Shown here one piece after another: positions 1-8,674 of a stretch of DNA of 64,000 nt (positions are counted from its first letter, which is position 1; the number at the start of each line of letters is the position of its first letter). This DNA comes from Salidesulfovibrio onnuriiensis (GTDB lineage: Bacteria > Desulfobacterota > Desulfovibrionia > Desulfovibrionales > Desulfovibrionaceae). The stretch covers positions 1,781,001 to 1,845,000 of the forward strand of contig NZ_CP040751.1 of assembly GCF_008001235.1 (NCBI RefSeq). The letters run 5' to 3'. The notes beneath the pieces were generated by a model. The model saw only the letters and a program-made list of their open reading frames with translations, ran no database searches and was not told the origin of the DNA. Position numbers and translations under genes: made by a program.

Positions 1-529
1 AGACCAGGTCCAGGTTGGCGAGGTCGCTGAACAGGCCGACCTTGGCGGCGGTGCTCGGGGCCTTGAGATATTCCGCGTCCCGGCCGATGAAGAACGACTG
101 CCAGTCCTTGGGGAAGAGGTCGTTGAGAAAGACCAGCCCGCCCGTGCCCCAGGTCAGCACCTGGGTTCCCAGCTTGATGTCCACATTGTCGCCCGGCCTG
201 GAAAAGACCCAGGCCTCGCGGGTTTCATACCCCACCTGGTTCCTGACCCCGTCCAGGCGCAGGTCCCCCTTGTACTTGAAGTCCGCCTTTTCCGTGCTGG
301 TGAACAGTTCCAGCTGCATCCGGGTCTCGGCAACGGAAAAGGCCTTCTGGTCCGGGTCGCGGCCCGTGCGCATGCCGACCCGGGTTTCCACGAATCCGTT
401 TATCTCCAGCGGGTCCAGCCGTTCGCGCAGGTATGTCAGGAAATCCTCCCGCGCCTCGGCGCTGGCCGGTGCGGCCAGGGCTGCGAACAGCCCCAGCCAC
501 AAGGCCGCCGCAAGGGTGGCCGCTCTCAT
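1..529 (-). CDS. Outer-membrane beta-barrel-like protein of an RND/MMPL locus (3' end outside window)
   Basis: Only the first 176 codons lie inside the window; the gene continues past base 1. The ATG at 529 overlaps the stop of the upstream gene as ATGA, which fixes the start. The protein begins with a signal peptide (hydrophobic residues about 5-20, cleavage after ALAAPASA). It continues with alternating polar/hydrophobic stretches rich in aromatic residues and charged turns, as expected of an outer-membrane barrel. In related loci a DUF1302-like barrel sits beside an MMPL exporter and a LolA-like protein, and I infer the same here. It would be the outer-membrane partner of the transport system. 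Family assignment rests on context and on the N-terminal part only. Confidence 0.6.
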   Translation of the reverse strand, partial: MRAATLAAALWLGLFAALAAPASAEAREDFLTYLRERLDPLEINGFVETRVGMRTGRDPDQKAFSVAETRMQLELFTSTEKADFKYKGDLRLDGVRNQVGYETREAWVFSRPGDNVDIKLGTQVLTWGTGGLVFLNDLFPKDWQSFFIGRDAEYLKAPSTAAKVGLFSDLANLDLV

Positions 530-1353
530 CGCATCACCTCCCGGGGAGGCCGCCTGAGATACCGTTCTCCGAACACCGCGTCCTTGACCGGGATGTCGTA
601 CTGCACGTTGGTGAAGGTCATGACCGTGGTGCTGCCGGTTTCCAGGTTGCTGACCCTGGATTCCGTCACCGTGGGATAGGCCTTGCCGCCCTGCGCATCG
701 GCCGGGACGATTTCCTCCACCCGGAGCGCCTCCATGATCCTGTAGGGCGCGGAGCCGTTCTTGAAGTACTCCACGCGCATGGGCAGGTAGGTGGTCTTGT
801 CTATGTAGGCGAGGTAGTGGGAGAATTCCACGCTGCCCGGATCCTTGGGCGTGTTGCGGATCACGTGGAATTCCTGGTTTTCCCCGTCCTGTTCATGTAC
901 GTCCGCCTCGATGTTGCGGCCGGAGATGTCCTCGTAGAGGAAGTCCGAGCCCGCAAAGCTGGTGCGCTTGTCGCCCGCGGCGATGCGCTTCACCAGGTCC
1001 ATGCTGGGCATATACAGCCAGCGGTCGTCGTCCTTGCCTGGCTCCACGGTCTTGTGGACCAGGAAGACCATCTTGCGCACGTCCGCCGGGGCCTTGAAGT
1101 AGGTCATGTAATGCTGGGCGCCGTCGTTTTCGGCCATGTCCTTCCTGAGGGTGTTCAGCTCCCGCTTGCGGACCCTGCCCTGGGCGTCGGTGATCCGCAG
1201 GGTGACCGTCCCCTTGCAGGTTGCGCCCTGGTACAGGGCCGCGTGGTTGGCCTTGCGCACGATCTCGTCGGCCGTCATGGCCCGGGCCTGGCAGGCCGTG
1301 GCGGCCAGCACGGCCAGTGCGGCCAGCAATGTTGTCAGCAGTTTGCGATGCAT
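526..1353 (-). CDS. Outer membrane lipoprotein-sorting-like (LolA-like) periplasmic protein
   Basis: This 275-residue protein has an N-terminal signal sequence (hydrophobic stretch about residues 5-22, then CQARA). The mature part matches the LolA-like family that is usually found next to MMPL transporters (PF17131 type). The regions GTVTLRITDAQGR, RWLYMPSMDLVKRI and DFLYEDISGR are typical of it. Such proteins are thought to bind a lipid or other hydrophobic cargo in the periplasm between inner-membrane pump and outer membrane; the cargo here is unknown. A GGAGAAG ribosome-binding site precedes the ATG. It lies 9 bases after the RND gene and overlaps the barrel gene downstream, so the three form one operon. 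Confidence 0.8.
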   Translation of the reverse strand: MHRKLLTTLLAALAVLAATACQARAMTADEIVRKANHAALYQGATCKGTVTLRITDAQGRVRKRELNTLRKDMAENDGAQHYMTYFKAPADVRKMVFLVHKTVEPGKDDDRWLYMPSMDLVKRIAAGDKRTSFAGSDFLYEDISGRNIEADVHEQDGENQEFHVIRNTPKDPGSVEFSHYLAYIDKTTYLPMRVEYFKNGSAPYRIMEALRVEEIVPADAQGGKAYPTVTESRVSNLETGSTTVMTFTNVQYDIPVKDAVFGERYLRRPPREVMR

Positions 1354-1362
1354 TGTCTTCTC

Positions 1363-4020
1363 CTAGTCGTGTTGTTCGATGGTTGCGGTGGCATGGGCGG
1401 TTTCGCGTGCGAAGAACCAGCCCGAGGCCATGGTGATGATTGCGGGCAGCGCCACGAGGGTGAGCGCCCCGGACAGGAGCATGATGGACGAGAGCAGCAG
1501 GCTGGTGGTCTTGTACGGCACCAGGGAGGACACCAGCAGCGGCAGGAAACCGATGGAGATGACCAGTACGTTCCTGCTGATGGCCCTGGCGGGTTCCCGG
1601 AACATCAGGGGCAGGGTCTCCTTCCAGGATCCCGTCCGGGCGTGGATGCTCCTGCTGCGCTCCACGAAGTGGATGGCGAAGTCCACGGACATGCCGAGGG
1701 TCAGCACGCCCAGCACGGCCACGGGCATGTCGTAGTCCTTGCCGATGAGCCCGATGAATCCGTAGATGAGGGCGATGGTTACGGTGAGCGGAACCATGCA
1801 CAGCAGCCCCCACCTGACCGAGCGGAACAGGAAGACGGCCATGACCAGGACAATGGCGAAGCTGCCCAGGAAGGAGCGGAGCATGCCCTGGACCATCTGG
1901 CTCTGCCAGGCCACGTTGATGTAGGTCAGGCCCGCCCAGCTGTGCTTGATGTCCACGGGCGGGGGCGTTGCCGCGAAGTACTCGTCCACGGATTCCTTCA
2001 CGGCCTCCATGACCTTGTTGTCCCCGCTGCTCAGTTGGAACATGGTGCAGGCGTTGACATAGTCCGGGGTGACGAAGTGCCAGAGATCGTGGGGCCGGTG
2101 GCTCTGCTGGAACTGCATGTAGCACTCGCTGACCCCCTGCATTTTCTCGGGGACGCGATAGTTGCTTTCCCTGCCGTCGATGAGCTCCTGGTTGAGCTTG
2201 CTGACCACGTCGGCGGGGGAAACGCTCTTGCCCACGAGCCCGAGGCCCAGCAGCCTGTCCTGGAGGCCCGCGACGTATTCGAGGACCTGCGGCTGCTTGA
2301 AGGGTTTGCGCTTTTCCTTTTCCAGGTTGAAGAAATGGCTGAATTCCTCGTAGGCGAAGTATTCGTTGTCGGATTCGGCGGTCTTCAATCCCTGTTCCGC
2401 AATGGCGATGGCCGCGTTCAGGAAGGGCTCCTCCTGGTGCACCGTGGTCTCCACCAGCAGGGTGCGGAGCAGCTTTTCCGCCAGAGGCCGTGCCTGCGGG
2501 TTGTCCCGCATGTCACCGGCCATATCCTTGAACCGCGTGAGCATGTCGTTTTTTTCCGCGTCGGATACGGCCGGGTCCGTGTCCCCCTCCAGGATGAGAT
2601 AGGCCGGGTAGGTGCCCTTGAAGTGTTTGTTCAGGGCGGTATCGGCCTTGCGGATGGGGTGGTCCTCCGCGAACCACTTGACCGGGTTGTCGTTGATCTG
2701 GATTTTGCTGATTCCCCACGCGGATACCGCGACCAGGAGCAGGAGCCCGGCAACAATGGGGCGGGCGTACCGGAACGAGGCGCTTCCGGTCGCGGCCAGA
2801 ATGCTGGTCATGGGCGTCCGGGCCGACTGCTGCTTCCGGGAGAGCCCGAAGTTGTCGAAGATCCGTTTGGGCAGGGCCATGATGAAGGCCGGGACGAACA
2901 TGATGGTCATGACCCAGGCCACCATGATGCCCGCACCCACGAACACCCCGAAGATCTGCACGGGCGGGATGGGGGTCAGGGCCAGGGAAAGGAAGCCCGC
3001 CGCCGAGGTGAGCGAGGTATAGAGCATGGGCATGAACAGGGTGTCCAGAACCTCGCGGATGGTTTTGTCGCGTCCCTTTTCCGCAGAGTAGCGGTCAAAG
3101 AATTCCGAGAGGATGTGGATGGAGTCCACCACGGCGATGGACATGAGAAAGACCGGTATCATGGAGCTCATGATATGGACCTCGAAATCCAGGCCGATCA
3201 TGGCCCCCATGGTGATGATCACCGTGAAGGTGGCGATGAGCATGGGCAGGATGGTCAGGGACAGCTTGCGGAAGAAGAAGAACAGCAGCAGGAAGATGGT
3301 GCCCATGGCCAGGGGAGAGGAGATCATCATTTCCGAGAACATCTCGATGCCGATGGCGTCCTGGGCCACGGGCAGGCCCGTGATGTGGATCTCGTCGTTC
3401 CCGCCGAGCTCCTCCATCTTGGCGGTCATGGCCTTGTAGACCCTGTAGCTCAAAAGCTTGTCCGTCAGCGGAAGGTACAGGCAGAGGGCCTGCCCGTCCT
3501 CCGAGGCGAGCCGCCCGGCCAGCATGGGATTGCTGGTGATCCGCTGCCGCACCTCGAGGGCCTGCGCCCGGTCGGCGGGCGGGGAGGACATGAGCCAGTC
3601 AAAGGATATCCGGCCCGGCCCGTCCTGGCTGATGTGCTCGACCTCGGACGGGGCGATCATGTCCACGCTGATGACGCCCACGGTCTTGCCCGGGTTGTTT
3701 TCGTCCTCCCAGCGAAGGGTCTTGGCGTATTCGGCCAGCTGGTAGACCCTGCTCAGGGTCTGCGGGTTGAACACGCCGTCGGGGTCCTGCTCGTTCACGA
3801 TGCCCATGACCAGAATCTCCGAAAGGTCGAAGGTCTTCTTGGCCTGGTTGTGGAACAGCCTGGTGGGCTCGTCGGCCGGCAGCATGTGCTCGGGGTCGGT
3901 GTCTATCTTCACATAGGGGAAGAACGCCCCTGCCAGGGCGGTCAGCAGCAGGGCGAGAACAATGGTTGTCTCGAAATGCTGGATGGCGAAATTTACCATG
4001 CCTTGTCGAATGATTTTCAT
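1363..4020 (-). CDS. RND-superfamily exporter, MMPL family
   Basis: This 885-residue inner-membrane transporter has the duplicated RND layout. TM1 (about residues 15-33) is followed by a large periplasmic domain, a block of about five TM helices near residues 230-390, a second TM start near 410-430, a second periplasmic domain and a final helix block near 720-870. Paired motifs such as SIAVVDSIHILSEFF and LGMSVDFAIHFVERS, in the middle of the two helix blocks, are typical of MMPL/HpnN-like exporters. These are proton-driven and move lipids or other hydrophobic molecules. The ATG at 4020 has a GGAGG site six bases upstream. It is the first gene of the three-gene operon and is probably repressed by the divergent TetR protein. 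Confidence 0.88.
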   Translation of the reverse strand: MKIIRQGMVNFAIQHFETTIVLALLLTALAGAFFPYVKIDTDPEHMLPADEPTRLFHNQAKKTFDLSEILVMGIVNEQDPDGVFNPQTLSRVYQLAEYAKTLRWEDENNPGKTVGVISVDMIAPSEVEHISQDGPGRISFDWLMSSPPADRAQALEVRQRITSNPMLAGRLASEDGQALCLYLPLTDKLLSYRVYKAMTAKMEELGGNDEIHITGLPVAQDAIGIEMFSEMMISSPLAMGTIFLLLFFFFRKLSLTILPMLIATFTVIITMGAMIGLDFEVHIMSSMIPVFLMSIAVVDSIHILSEFFDRYSAEKGRDKTIREVLDTLFMPMLYTSLTSAAGFLSLALTPIPPVQIFGVFVGAGIMVAWVMTIMFVPAFIMALPKRIFDNFGLSRKQQSARTPMTSILAATGSASFRYARPIVAGLLLLVAVSAWGISKIQINDNPVKWFAEDHPIRKADTALNKHFKGTYPAYLILEGDTDPAVSDAEKNDMLTRFKDMAGDMRDNPQARPLAEKLLRTLLVETTVHQEEPFLNAAIAIAEQGLKTAESDNEYFAYEEFSHFFNLEKEKRKPFKQPQVLEYVAGLQDRLLGLGLVGKSVSPADVVSKLNQELIDGRESNYRVPEKMQGVSECYMQFQQSHRPHDLWHFVTPDYVNACTMFQLSSGDNKVMEAVKESVDEYFAATPPPVDIKHSWAGLTYINVAWQSQMVQGMLRSFLGSFAIVLVMAVFLFRSVRWGLLCMVPLTVTIALIYGFIGLIGKDYDMPVAVLGVLTLGMSVDFAIHFVERSRSIHARTGSWKETLPLMFREPARAISRNVLVISIGFLPLLVSSLVPYKTTSLLLSSIMLLSGALTLVALPAIITMASGWFFARETAHATATIEQHD

Positions 4021-4172
4021 GTGTGCCTCCTGGGGCAGGTTTCGGGCGGACTGTCGCCCGCCGGAGTCTTTAGATGGTAAAGATCCTAAACCTTATCTTG
4101 GTAAAAAATGGCGATCAGTCGTCGCCGTTTTCGCTGCATGCAGTGCGTTTTCTCACCACTCTGTTCGATTTG

Positions 4173-4192
4173 GGTATACGCATCCGTATACC
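4173..4192. promoter_or_regulatory. Putative TetR operator 1 (perfect inverted repeat)
   Basis: GGTATACG and CGTATACC form a perfect 8-base inverted repeat around the 4-base spacer CATC. It covers the -10 region of the RND promoter. The arm sequence recurs in a second site 36 bases away. Confidence 0.7.
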
Positions 4193-4201
4193 TGTGGTCA
4201 A
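4173..4201 (-). promoter_or_regulatory. Sigma-70-type promoter of the RND operon
   Basis: On the minus strand, TTGACC (4201-4196) and TATACC (4178-4173) are separated by exactly 17 bases. The -10 hexamer lies inside the first palindromic operator, so repressor binding there would block RNA polymerase. The leader to the ATG at 4020 is about 145 bases. Confidence 0.65.
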
Positions 4202-4209
4202 GAAAAAAA

Positions 4210-4227
4210 GTATACGGAATCGTTTAC
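4210..4227. promoter_or_regulatory. Putative TetR operator 2
   Basis: GTATACG-GAAT-CGTTTAC repeats the arm and spacer length of operator 1, with one mismatch between arms. Its centre is 36 bases from the centre of operator 1. It overlaps the -35 hexamer of the tetR promoter, which suggests autorepression. Confidence 0.6.
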
Positions 4228-4251
4228 TTTTGGGATGGGGTTTGTTATGAA
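4223..4251 (+). promoter_or_regulatory. Sigma-70-type promoter of the tetR gene
   Basis: TTTACT (4223-4228), a 17-base spacer and TATGAA (4246-4251) form a plausible promoter. It would start transcription near 4258. That rules out the in-frame ATG at 4251 as the translation start and supports the start at 4314. Confidence 0.5.
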
Positions 4252-4313
4252 TGTATCTCTTCGAAATAGAAAAGTTTTTGCTCCAAGATCGCGCCGAGAT
4301 ACAGGGGGAGGAT

Positions 4314-4913
4314 ATGAAAACGATGACTAAAAAGCAGCGGGATATCATTCTGGCCGCATGCCGGGAATTCGAGGAATACGGTTTTGCCGGAACCGGCATG
4401 GAACAGATCGCGGCGGCGGCGGATGTTTCCAAGCGGACTCTCTACAAGCATTACAGCAGCAAGGAGGCGGTCTTTTCCGCCATTCTCGACTACCTGCACC
4501 AGGAACGGGACGCCCAGGAATGGCCGGAGTATGATCCAGGATCGCCGCTTCGGGGGCAACTGGAAGCGGTCATCCGCTGCATGCTGGGGCACCTGAACCT
4601 GGAGGAGCACATCCGGCTGGCCCGGATCGTGATTTCCGAAGCGGTCAGGAAACCCGAGCTGGGGGATATCCTGGCCAGGACCGTGGACTTTTCCGATAAC
4701 GCGCCTTCCCAGTGGATCCGGGCCGCCATGGACGACGGCCGCCTGAAGGGCGGGGACCCCGCAAAGGCCGCGTTCTATCTTGCCGGGCTGGTCAGGGCCC
4801 ATTCCCTGTGGCCCCGGCTGGTGTTCTGCGCCGCCCCGCTTTCCGGCCGGGAAATGGCCGACGCCGCCTCGGAATGCGCGGATTTCTTCCTGGGGTATTA
4901 CGACGTCTCGTAG
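4314..4913 (+). CDS. TetR/AcrR-family transcriptional repressor
   Basis: The protein has 199 residues. Its N-terminal 50 residues form a TetR DNA-binding domain: a helix with DIILAACREFEEYGF, then the helix-turn-helix MEQIAAAADVSKRTLYKHYSSKEAVFSA. The C-terminal part resembles the AefR-type ligand domain. An in-frame ATG at 4251 lies at the expected promoter -10 site, so I use the ATG at 4314, just after GGGGGAGG. The ATG at 4323 is also possible, because the ribosome-binding site is only two bases from 4314. The gene diverges from the RND operon with two palindromes between them, so it most likely represses both the exporter and itself until a hydrophobic ligand binds. Confidence 0.85.
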   Translation: MKTMTKKQRDIILAACREFEEYGFAGTGMEQIAAAADVSKRTLYKHYSSKEAVFSAILDYLHQERDAQEWPEYDPGSPLRGQLEAVIRCMLGHLNLEEHIRLARIVISEAVRKPELGDILARTVDFSDNAPSQWIRAAMDDGRLKGGDPAKAAFYLAGLVRAHSLWPRLVFCAAPLSGREMADAASECADFFLGYYDVS

Positions 4914-4975
4914 CCGGGGCGGCCCTGCCTGCATCTATATTGTTACTGTTCCTTATTCTCTTGCCCGTTTGAAGC

Positions 4976-5000
4976 GGGGCATGTTTGCCGCTGATGCCCC
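4976..5000 (+). terminator. Stem-loop after tetR, possible weak terminator
   Basis: GGGGCAT and ATGCCCC pair around an 11-base loop, followed by a pyrimidine-rich stretch without a clean T run. The rest of the 305-base gap between tetR and the chemoreceptor gene holds only the sigma-54 promoter. Confidence 0.35.
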
Positions 5001-5151
5001 TCCTGTCTGATTTTCCCATTCCCCTCTTGAAGGCTCTTTGGTCGCGGCACGATTGCCGGAAAACTATGCGGCAAACGTTTCGCAAGGATCGATTTTGCTT
5101 GAGGTTGCTCAATTAACACATTGATATTGAATGATATTTTTGTATGAGTAT

Positions 5152-5168
5152 TTGGCACTCCGGTTGCA
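5152..5168 (+). promoter_or_regulatory. Sigma-54 promoter of the chemoreceptor gene
   Basis: TTGGCAC-TCCGG-TTGCA matches the -24/-12 consensus, with GG and GC separated by exactly ten bases. The start site would be near 5179, giving a leader of about 40 bases. An unidentified enhancer-binding protein would be needed for transcription. Confidence 0.8.
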
Positions 5169-5218
5169 ACCCATCGTCAGGCAATTGCTACGCATTACTG
5201 CAACCAAGGAGTCTGGAT

Positions 5219-7255
5219 ATGTCGGTCAAAAACAAGCTCGTTCTTGTTCTGCTGGTTTGCATGGCATGCTTCCTGGCGGTTTTTGCGGTGAACAAGACGG
5301 GCAGAAACATTTCCCAGCACTATACCGAGCTCATGACACTTGCCCGCAACGCCTACGACGAGTTGCTGCAGGCGCGACGGCAGGAAAAGAACTTCCAGCT
5401 TCGGAAACAGGAACAGTACGTTCGGATGGTAGCCGACCACGTGGACGCGGCGCACGGGATTTTCCAGCGCATGCTCCAAGCGGACGCGGCCATGAAGGAG
5501 CAGTGCGCCAGCGCCCTTGTCCTGCTTGAGGACTACCGCAGGAGCTTCGGGGAGCTTGCCTCGGCGGAAATCGATATCGGGCTGACGGACACGGAAGGCT
5601 GGCGCAACCGGTTCATCCTGGCGGCCCGGGAGCTCGAGGCCATCTTCCAGCAGGTGGAGGACCGGGAGATCACCATAATGCTCCTGCAGATCCGCCGTCA
5701 TGAAAAGAATTTCATCCTGCGAAAGGAACAGAAATACATTCAGAAGATGGATGCGCTGATCGCGCAGATGAAATCCTCGGTCAACGCCTCGGCCTTGTTC
5801 GGCCCCCGGGAAAAGGGAGCCTTTCAGGAAAAGCTGGAAGCCTACTCGGCCGCGTTTGCGGGGTACCGGAACAGCCTGAAACTGGCCGAAGAGGCCTCCG
5901 GCAATCTGGTCGAGTCCACCAAGGCGCTGGAGCCGGTGATCCTGGGCATTCGGGATTACTATCTGCAGAAGGACGCCCAGGTGAGCCGATACGCGGATCT
6001 CGCGGTTCTCGGCGTGGAACTGGCCGCCTGCGTGCTGGTGCTGTTGTGCATCCTCTGGAGCCTTTTCTCGGTGACCCGGCCGCTCAAGGCCTTGCAGCGG
6101 TATTCCAAAAAGGTTGCCGAAGGCGATCTGGAGATCCTTCCGGAGGGCAGATTCTCCCATGAATTCGGTAATCTCTGCGCTGACCTGACCCGAATGGTCG
6201 CCATGCTCCGCGAGCAGTTGGAAGCGGTTCGGATCAAGGAGGAAGAGGCGCAGGCCCAGGCCCGCGCGGCACACCAGGCCATGTTGGAAACCCAGGAGCA
6301 GGAGCGCCAGGTGCGTCTGCTGTGGGAGCGCATGGACGAGGCCGGCCGCGCGGTCGAAGAGATCGCGGACCGCGTGGGCGCAGCCACGGAACAGGTGGCG
6401 GCCATGCTGGAGCAGGTGCGCCAGGGCGCCCTGAATCAGCACGAACAGGTCACGCAGACCGCCATTGCCATGAAGCAGATGACCGTGGTCATCGGCGAGG
6501 TGACCCAGAACGCCTCGCAGGCGACGGGAAGCGCCATGGAGGCCCGCGACAGGGCCGTGGAGGGAGCAGGACTGGTCAAGGACGCCGTGACCTCCATCGA
6601 AGAGGTGGACGGGCTGACCGAAAGGATCGGCAACGGGCTCGAAAAGCTCGGCGTGCAGGTGGAATCCATCGGCCAGGTCATGGATGTCATCAACGAGATT
6701 GCGGACCAGACCAACCTGCTGGCGCTCAACGCCGCAATCGAGGCGGCGCGCGCCGGTGACGCGGGTCGCGGTTTCGCCGTGGTGGCGGACGAGGTCCGCA
6801 AGCTGGCGGAAAAGACCATGACCGCGACGCAGCAGGTGGAGGAGCACATCGTCTCCATTCAGGAATCCTCCGCCCGCAACATTCAGCGCTTCCGCGAGGT
6901 GGTCAAGACCGTGGAGCACAGCGCCGTCCAGTCCCGCTCGTCGGGCGAGGTGCAGGACAGCATCATACGGCTGGTGGAGCAGAACGTCCTGAACGTGGAG
7001 AGCATTGCCTCGGCAGCGGAAGAGCAGAGCGCGGCCTCCGACCAGATCCTCGTGTCCACGGAAGAGGTTCGCGAGATAGCGGAGTCCTTTACCGACGGCA
7101 TTTCCCATGCCCACGAGGCCGTGGTTTCCCTGGTGGCGCTTTCCGAAGAGCTGCGCAGGGGCATGAAGGACATGCTCTCAAGCGGCGATGCACCGGATGA
7201 TGGTCGGGCGGCCTTGTCCGAATTGGCGTCGTCCGGAAGGTTTTCCATACAGTAG
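5219..7255 (+). CDS. Methyl-accepting chemotaxis protein with HBM sensor domain
   Basis: The start at 5219 follows AAGGAG by seven bases; the longer in-frame reading from 5144 would begin upstream of the sigma-54 promoter. The product has 678 residues. TM1 is at about 8-26 and a helical periplasmic domain spans about 30-260. TM2 is at about 262-285, then HAMP, a coiled coil and the signalling tip with [20 protein letters not shown] near residue 490. The periplasmic domain repeats EKNFQLRK and EKNFILRK, the paired hallmark of helical bimodular (HBM) domains, which bind small organic acids in characterised receptors. No C-terminal pentapeptide for CheR is visible. It would signal to CheA/CheW encoded elsewhere. 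Confidence 0.9.
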   Translation: MSVKNKLVLVLLVCMACFLAVFAVNKTGRNISQHYTELMTLARNAYDELLQARRQEKNFQLRKQEQYVRMVADHVDAAHGIFQRMLQADAAMKEQCASALVLLEDYRRSFGELASAEIDIGLTDTEGWRNRFILAARELEAIFQQVEDREITIMLLQIRRHEKNFILRKEQKYIQKMDALIAQMKSSVNASALFGPREKGAFQEKLEAYSAAFAGYRNSLKLAEEASGNLVESTKALEPVILGIRDYYLQKDAQVSRYADLAVLGVELAACVLVLLCILWSLFSVTRPLKALQRYSKKVAEGDLEILPEGRFSHEFGNLCADLTRMVAMLREQLEAVRIKEEEAQAQARAAHQAMLETQEQERQVRLLWERMDEAGRAVEEIADRVGAATEQVAAMLEQVRQGALNQHEQVTQTAIAMKQMTVVIGEVTQNASQATGSAMEARDRAVEGAGLVKDAVTSIEEVDGLTERIGNGLEKLGVQVESIGQVMDVINEIADQTNLLALNAAIEAARAGDAGRGFAVVADEVRKLAEKTMTATQQVEEHIVSIQESSARNIQRFREVVKTVEHSAVQSRSSGEVQDSIIRLVEQNVLNVESIASAAEEQSAASDQILVSTEEVREIAESFTDGISHAHEAVVSLVALSEELRRGMKDMLSSGDAPDDGRAALSELASSGRFSIQ

Positions 7256-7290
7256 TTTTCGTCACCCCGCCTCTAGGAGGAGAACCCTCC

Positions 7291-7343
7291 ACCGGCGTAG
7301 CCGCTTAATGCTCCTCCAAAGCGGCTGCGCCGGTTTCATTTTT
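7291..7343 (+). terminator. Rho-independent terminator after the chemoreceptor gene
   Basis: ACCGGCGTAGCCGCTT pairs with AAGCGGCTGCGCCGGT across an 11-base loop, with one internal mismatch. It is followed by TTCATTTTT. Confidence 0.8.
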
Positions 7344-7445
7344 CCCGCTTGTGTTTGGAACGGCGCAGGACCGCGTGTCGCAAGATCATGGCGCAAGGCA
7401 TGCTTGCGCGTTTGCCGGATTGATTTTGCGCTTTTTTATTTTGTT

Positions 7446-7460
7446 ATATCAGTATGATAT
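7446..7460. promoter_or_regulatory. Palindrome ATATCA-GTA-TGATAT, possible operator
   Basis: A perfect 6-base inverted repeat with a 3-base spacer lies about 85 bases before the orphan gene at 7546. A 23-base block around it (from 7444) matches a block near 23872 at 20 positions, including the trailing TGAATT. The binding protein is unknown. Confidence 0.4.
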
Positions 7461-7545
7461 GAATTGCAATGAAGTCGAATTGGATAGGCACGGGGTGTGC
7501 AATGGAGAGATCAGGAAATGAACCTTCTAACCGGGAGATGGAAGA

Positions 7546-8163
7546 ATGGAACTCGTTTTTTCCGTACACGGCTATTCCTGCGACCTCGCGTTGCATCCCA
7601 TATCCGAAAGAACCGTGGAACTCATCAGGGAACACGGCGCAGACGTCTATTCCATGAAGCCGCTGAACTGGTGGCGCAAGGGCAAGACTGCCACCTGGGG
7701 CATGCGCATCGATGACTGGTGCACCATCAAGGTCACTGTGGACAAGGAGCCGGTGGCGTTCGACGCCGGCCTGGTGACCGAATCCCCGCTGCGCGTTCGG
7801 CGGCGGATGTTCCTGGACAGCAAGGCCAAGTACCTGTGCGTGCTCGGCTTCGACAACGAGGTCTGCAGCTTTTCGTGGAAGTGGAACAACATACGGGCCT
7901 ATGATCCGTCCCTGTTTTCCTTCATGGTGCACCAGTGGGACCGCATCATGGGCGAGCCCGATTACTTCATCCTCGACGAGATGCGTTACGACAACGCCTT
8001 TGCAGACCTCCACAACTGGTGCGATCCCGCGGGATTCACCCTGGTCTCACCGCGCATCATAGACCTCGACCAGGTGCGGGAAGAGCTGGAACGGGGAGGG
8101 GCGGAACACGCCGGGCCTCCGTTCCCGTCTCCGAGCGATGAAGCCCAACAGGTTTCGGGCTAG
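7546..8163 (+). CDS. Conserved-looking protein of unknown function
   Basis: I do not recognise this 205-residue protein. It has no signal peptide or membrane segment and looks cytoplasmic. It is unusually rich in tryptophan (eight or more, such as NWWRK and SWKWNN) and has five cysteines scattered as CDL, WCTIK, LCVLG, VCSF and WCDP. The C-terminal 25 residues are proline/serine-rich and probably disordered. GGAAGA just before the ATG may be its ribosome-binding site. It stands alone between two terminators, with an AT-rich palindrome in its upstream region. Codon use looks like its neighbours, so the reading frame appears real, but no function can be given. Confidence 0.65.
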   Translation: MELVFSVHGYSCDLALHPISERTVELIREHGADVYSMKPLNWWRKGKTATWGMRIDDWCTIKVTVDKEPVAFDAGLVTESPLRVRRRMFLDSKAKYLCVLGFDNEVCSFSWKWNNIRAYDPSLFSFMVHQWDRIMGEPDYFILDEMRYDNAFADLHNWCDPAGFTLVSPRIIDLDQVREELERGGAEHAGPPFPSPSDEAQQVSG

Positions 8164-8181
8164 GCACTCGCCTGAAAAATC

Positions 8182-8216
8182 AATCCCCCGCACAGGGCAG
8201 TGCGGGGGATTTTCAT
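8182..8216. terminator. Bidirectional terminator between convergent genes
   Basis: AATCCCCCGCAC and GTGCGGGGGATT form a perfect 12-base stem with loop AGGGCA. T-rich flanks lie on both sides (GAAAAATC before, TTTTCAT after), so it can stop transcripts from both the orphan gene and the response-regulator operon. Confidence 0.88.
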
Positions 8217-8237
8217 ATGGACCGTGGGCTGTTGTCT

Positions 8238-8660
8238 TCAGTCCAATGCCGTATCCTTCAGTATCTGGGCCAGCTCGACCTTGCCGTGCCGGATCAGTTT
8301 TTTTTGCATGGCCCGGCGGACGACCTTGGCGATCTCGCCGATGTCGGCCGGTTTCAGGAGGTAGTCGAAGGCCCCCTGCTGCAGAAGCCTGATGGCGTCG
8401 TTCATGGACGCCTGCCCGGTCAGGAAGATGGTTTCCACGTCGAAACCGCGTTCCTTGATGGCCTCGAAGGTCGCCTCCCCGGACATCCCCGGCATGTTTA
8501 TGTCCAGCAGGACCACGTCGAATTCGCGCGCCACCAGCTTGTCCAGGGCCTCCGGGCCGTTGGGTGCCGCGTCCGCCATGCAGCCGCTTTCGTTGAGCAG
8601 ACGGGTCACGGAGCGCCGGAAGCGGTCCTCGTCGTCGACAATGAGAATTTTCGTATCCAT
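8238..8660 (-). CDS. Single-domain response regulator
   Basis: The 140-residue protein is a receiver domain with a short helical tail. The acidic pair is in VDDEDRF, the phospho-acceptor aspartate in VVLLDINMPGM and the conserved lysine in LLKPADI. There is no DNA-binding or catalytic output domain. GGGAGG four bases before the ATG at 8660 fixes the start. It is the last gene of the operon and follows a histidine kinase gene by 14 bases, its probable phosphodonor. It may act by protein contact or as a phosphate-transfer intermediate. Confidence 0.88.
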   Translation of the reverse strand: MDTKILIVDDEDRFRRSVTRLLNESGCMADAAPNGPEALDKLVAREFDVVLLDINMPGMSGEATFEAIKERGFDVETIFLTGQASMNDAIRLLQQGAFDYLLKPADIGEIAKVVRRAMQKKLIRHGKVELAQILKDTALD

Positions 8661-8674
8661 GCTACCTCCCATGC

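Noticed and set aside
433-4080. 1215-codon open frame on the plus strand opposite the RND operon
   Set aside because: It is antisense to a clear MMPL transporter and LolA-like gene, consists of His/Gly/Asp/Gln-rich low-complexity sequence, and has no recognisable domain. Long antisense frames are common in GC-rich DNA with biased third positions.
5144-5218. Earlier in-frame start for the chemoreceptor
   Set aside because: The sigma-54 promoter at 5152-5168 lies inside this extension, so it cannot be translated from the main transcript. The ATG at 5219 has a well-spaced AAGGAG and begins the membrane anchor.
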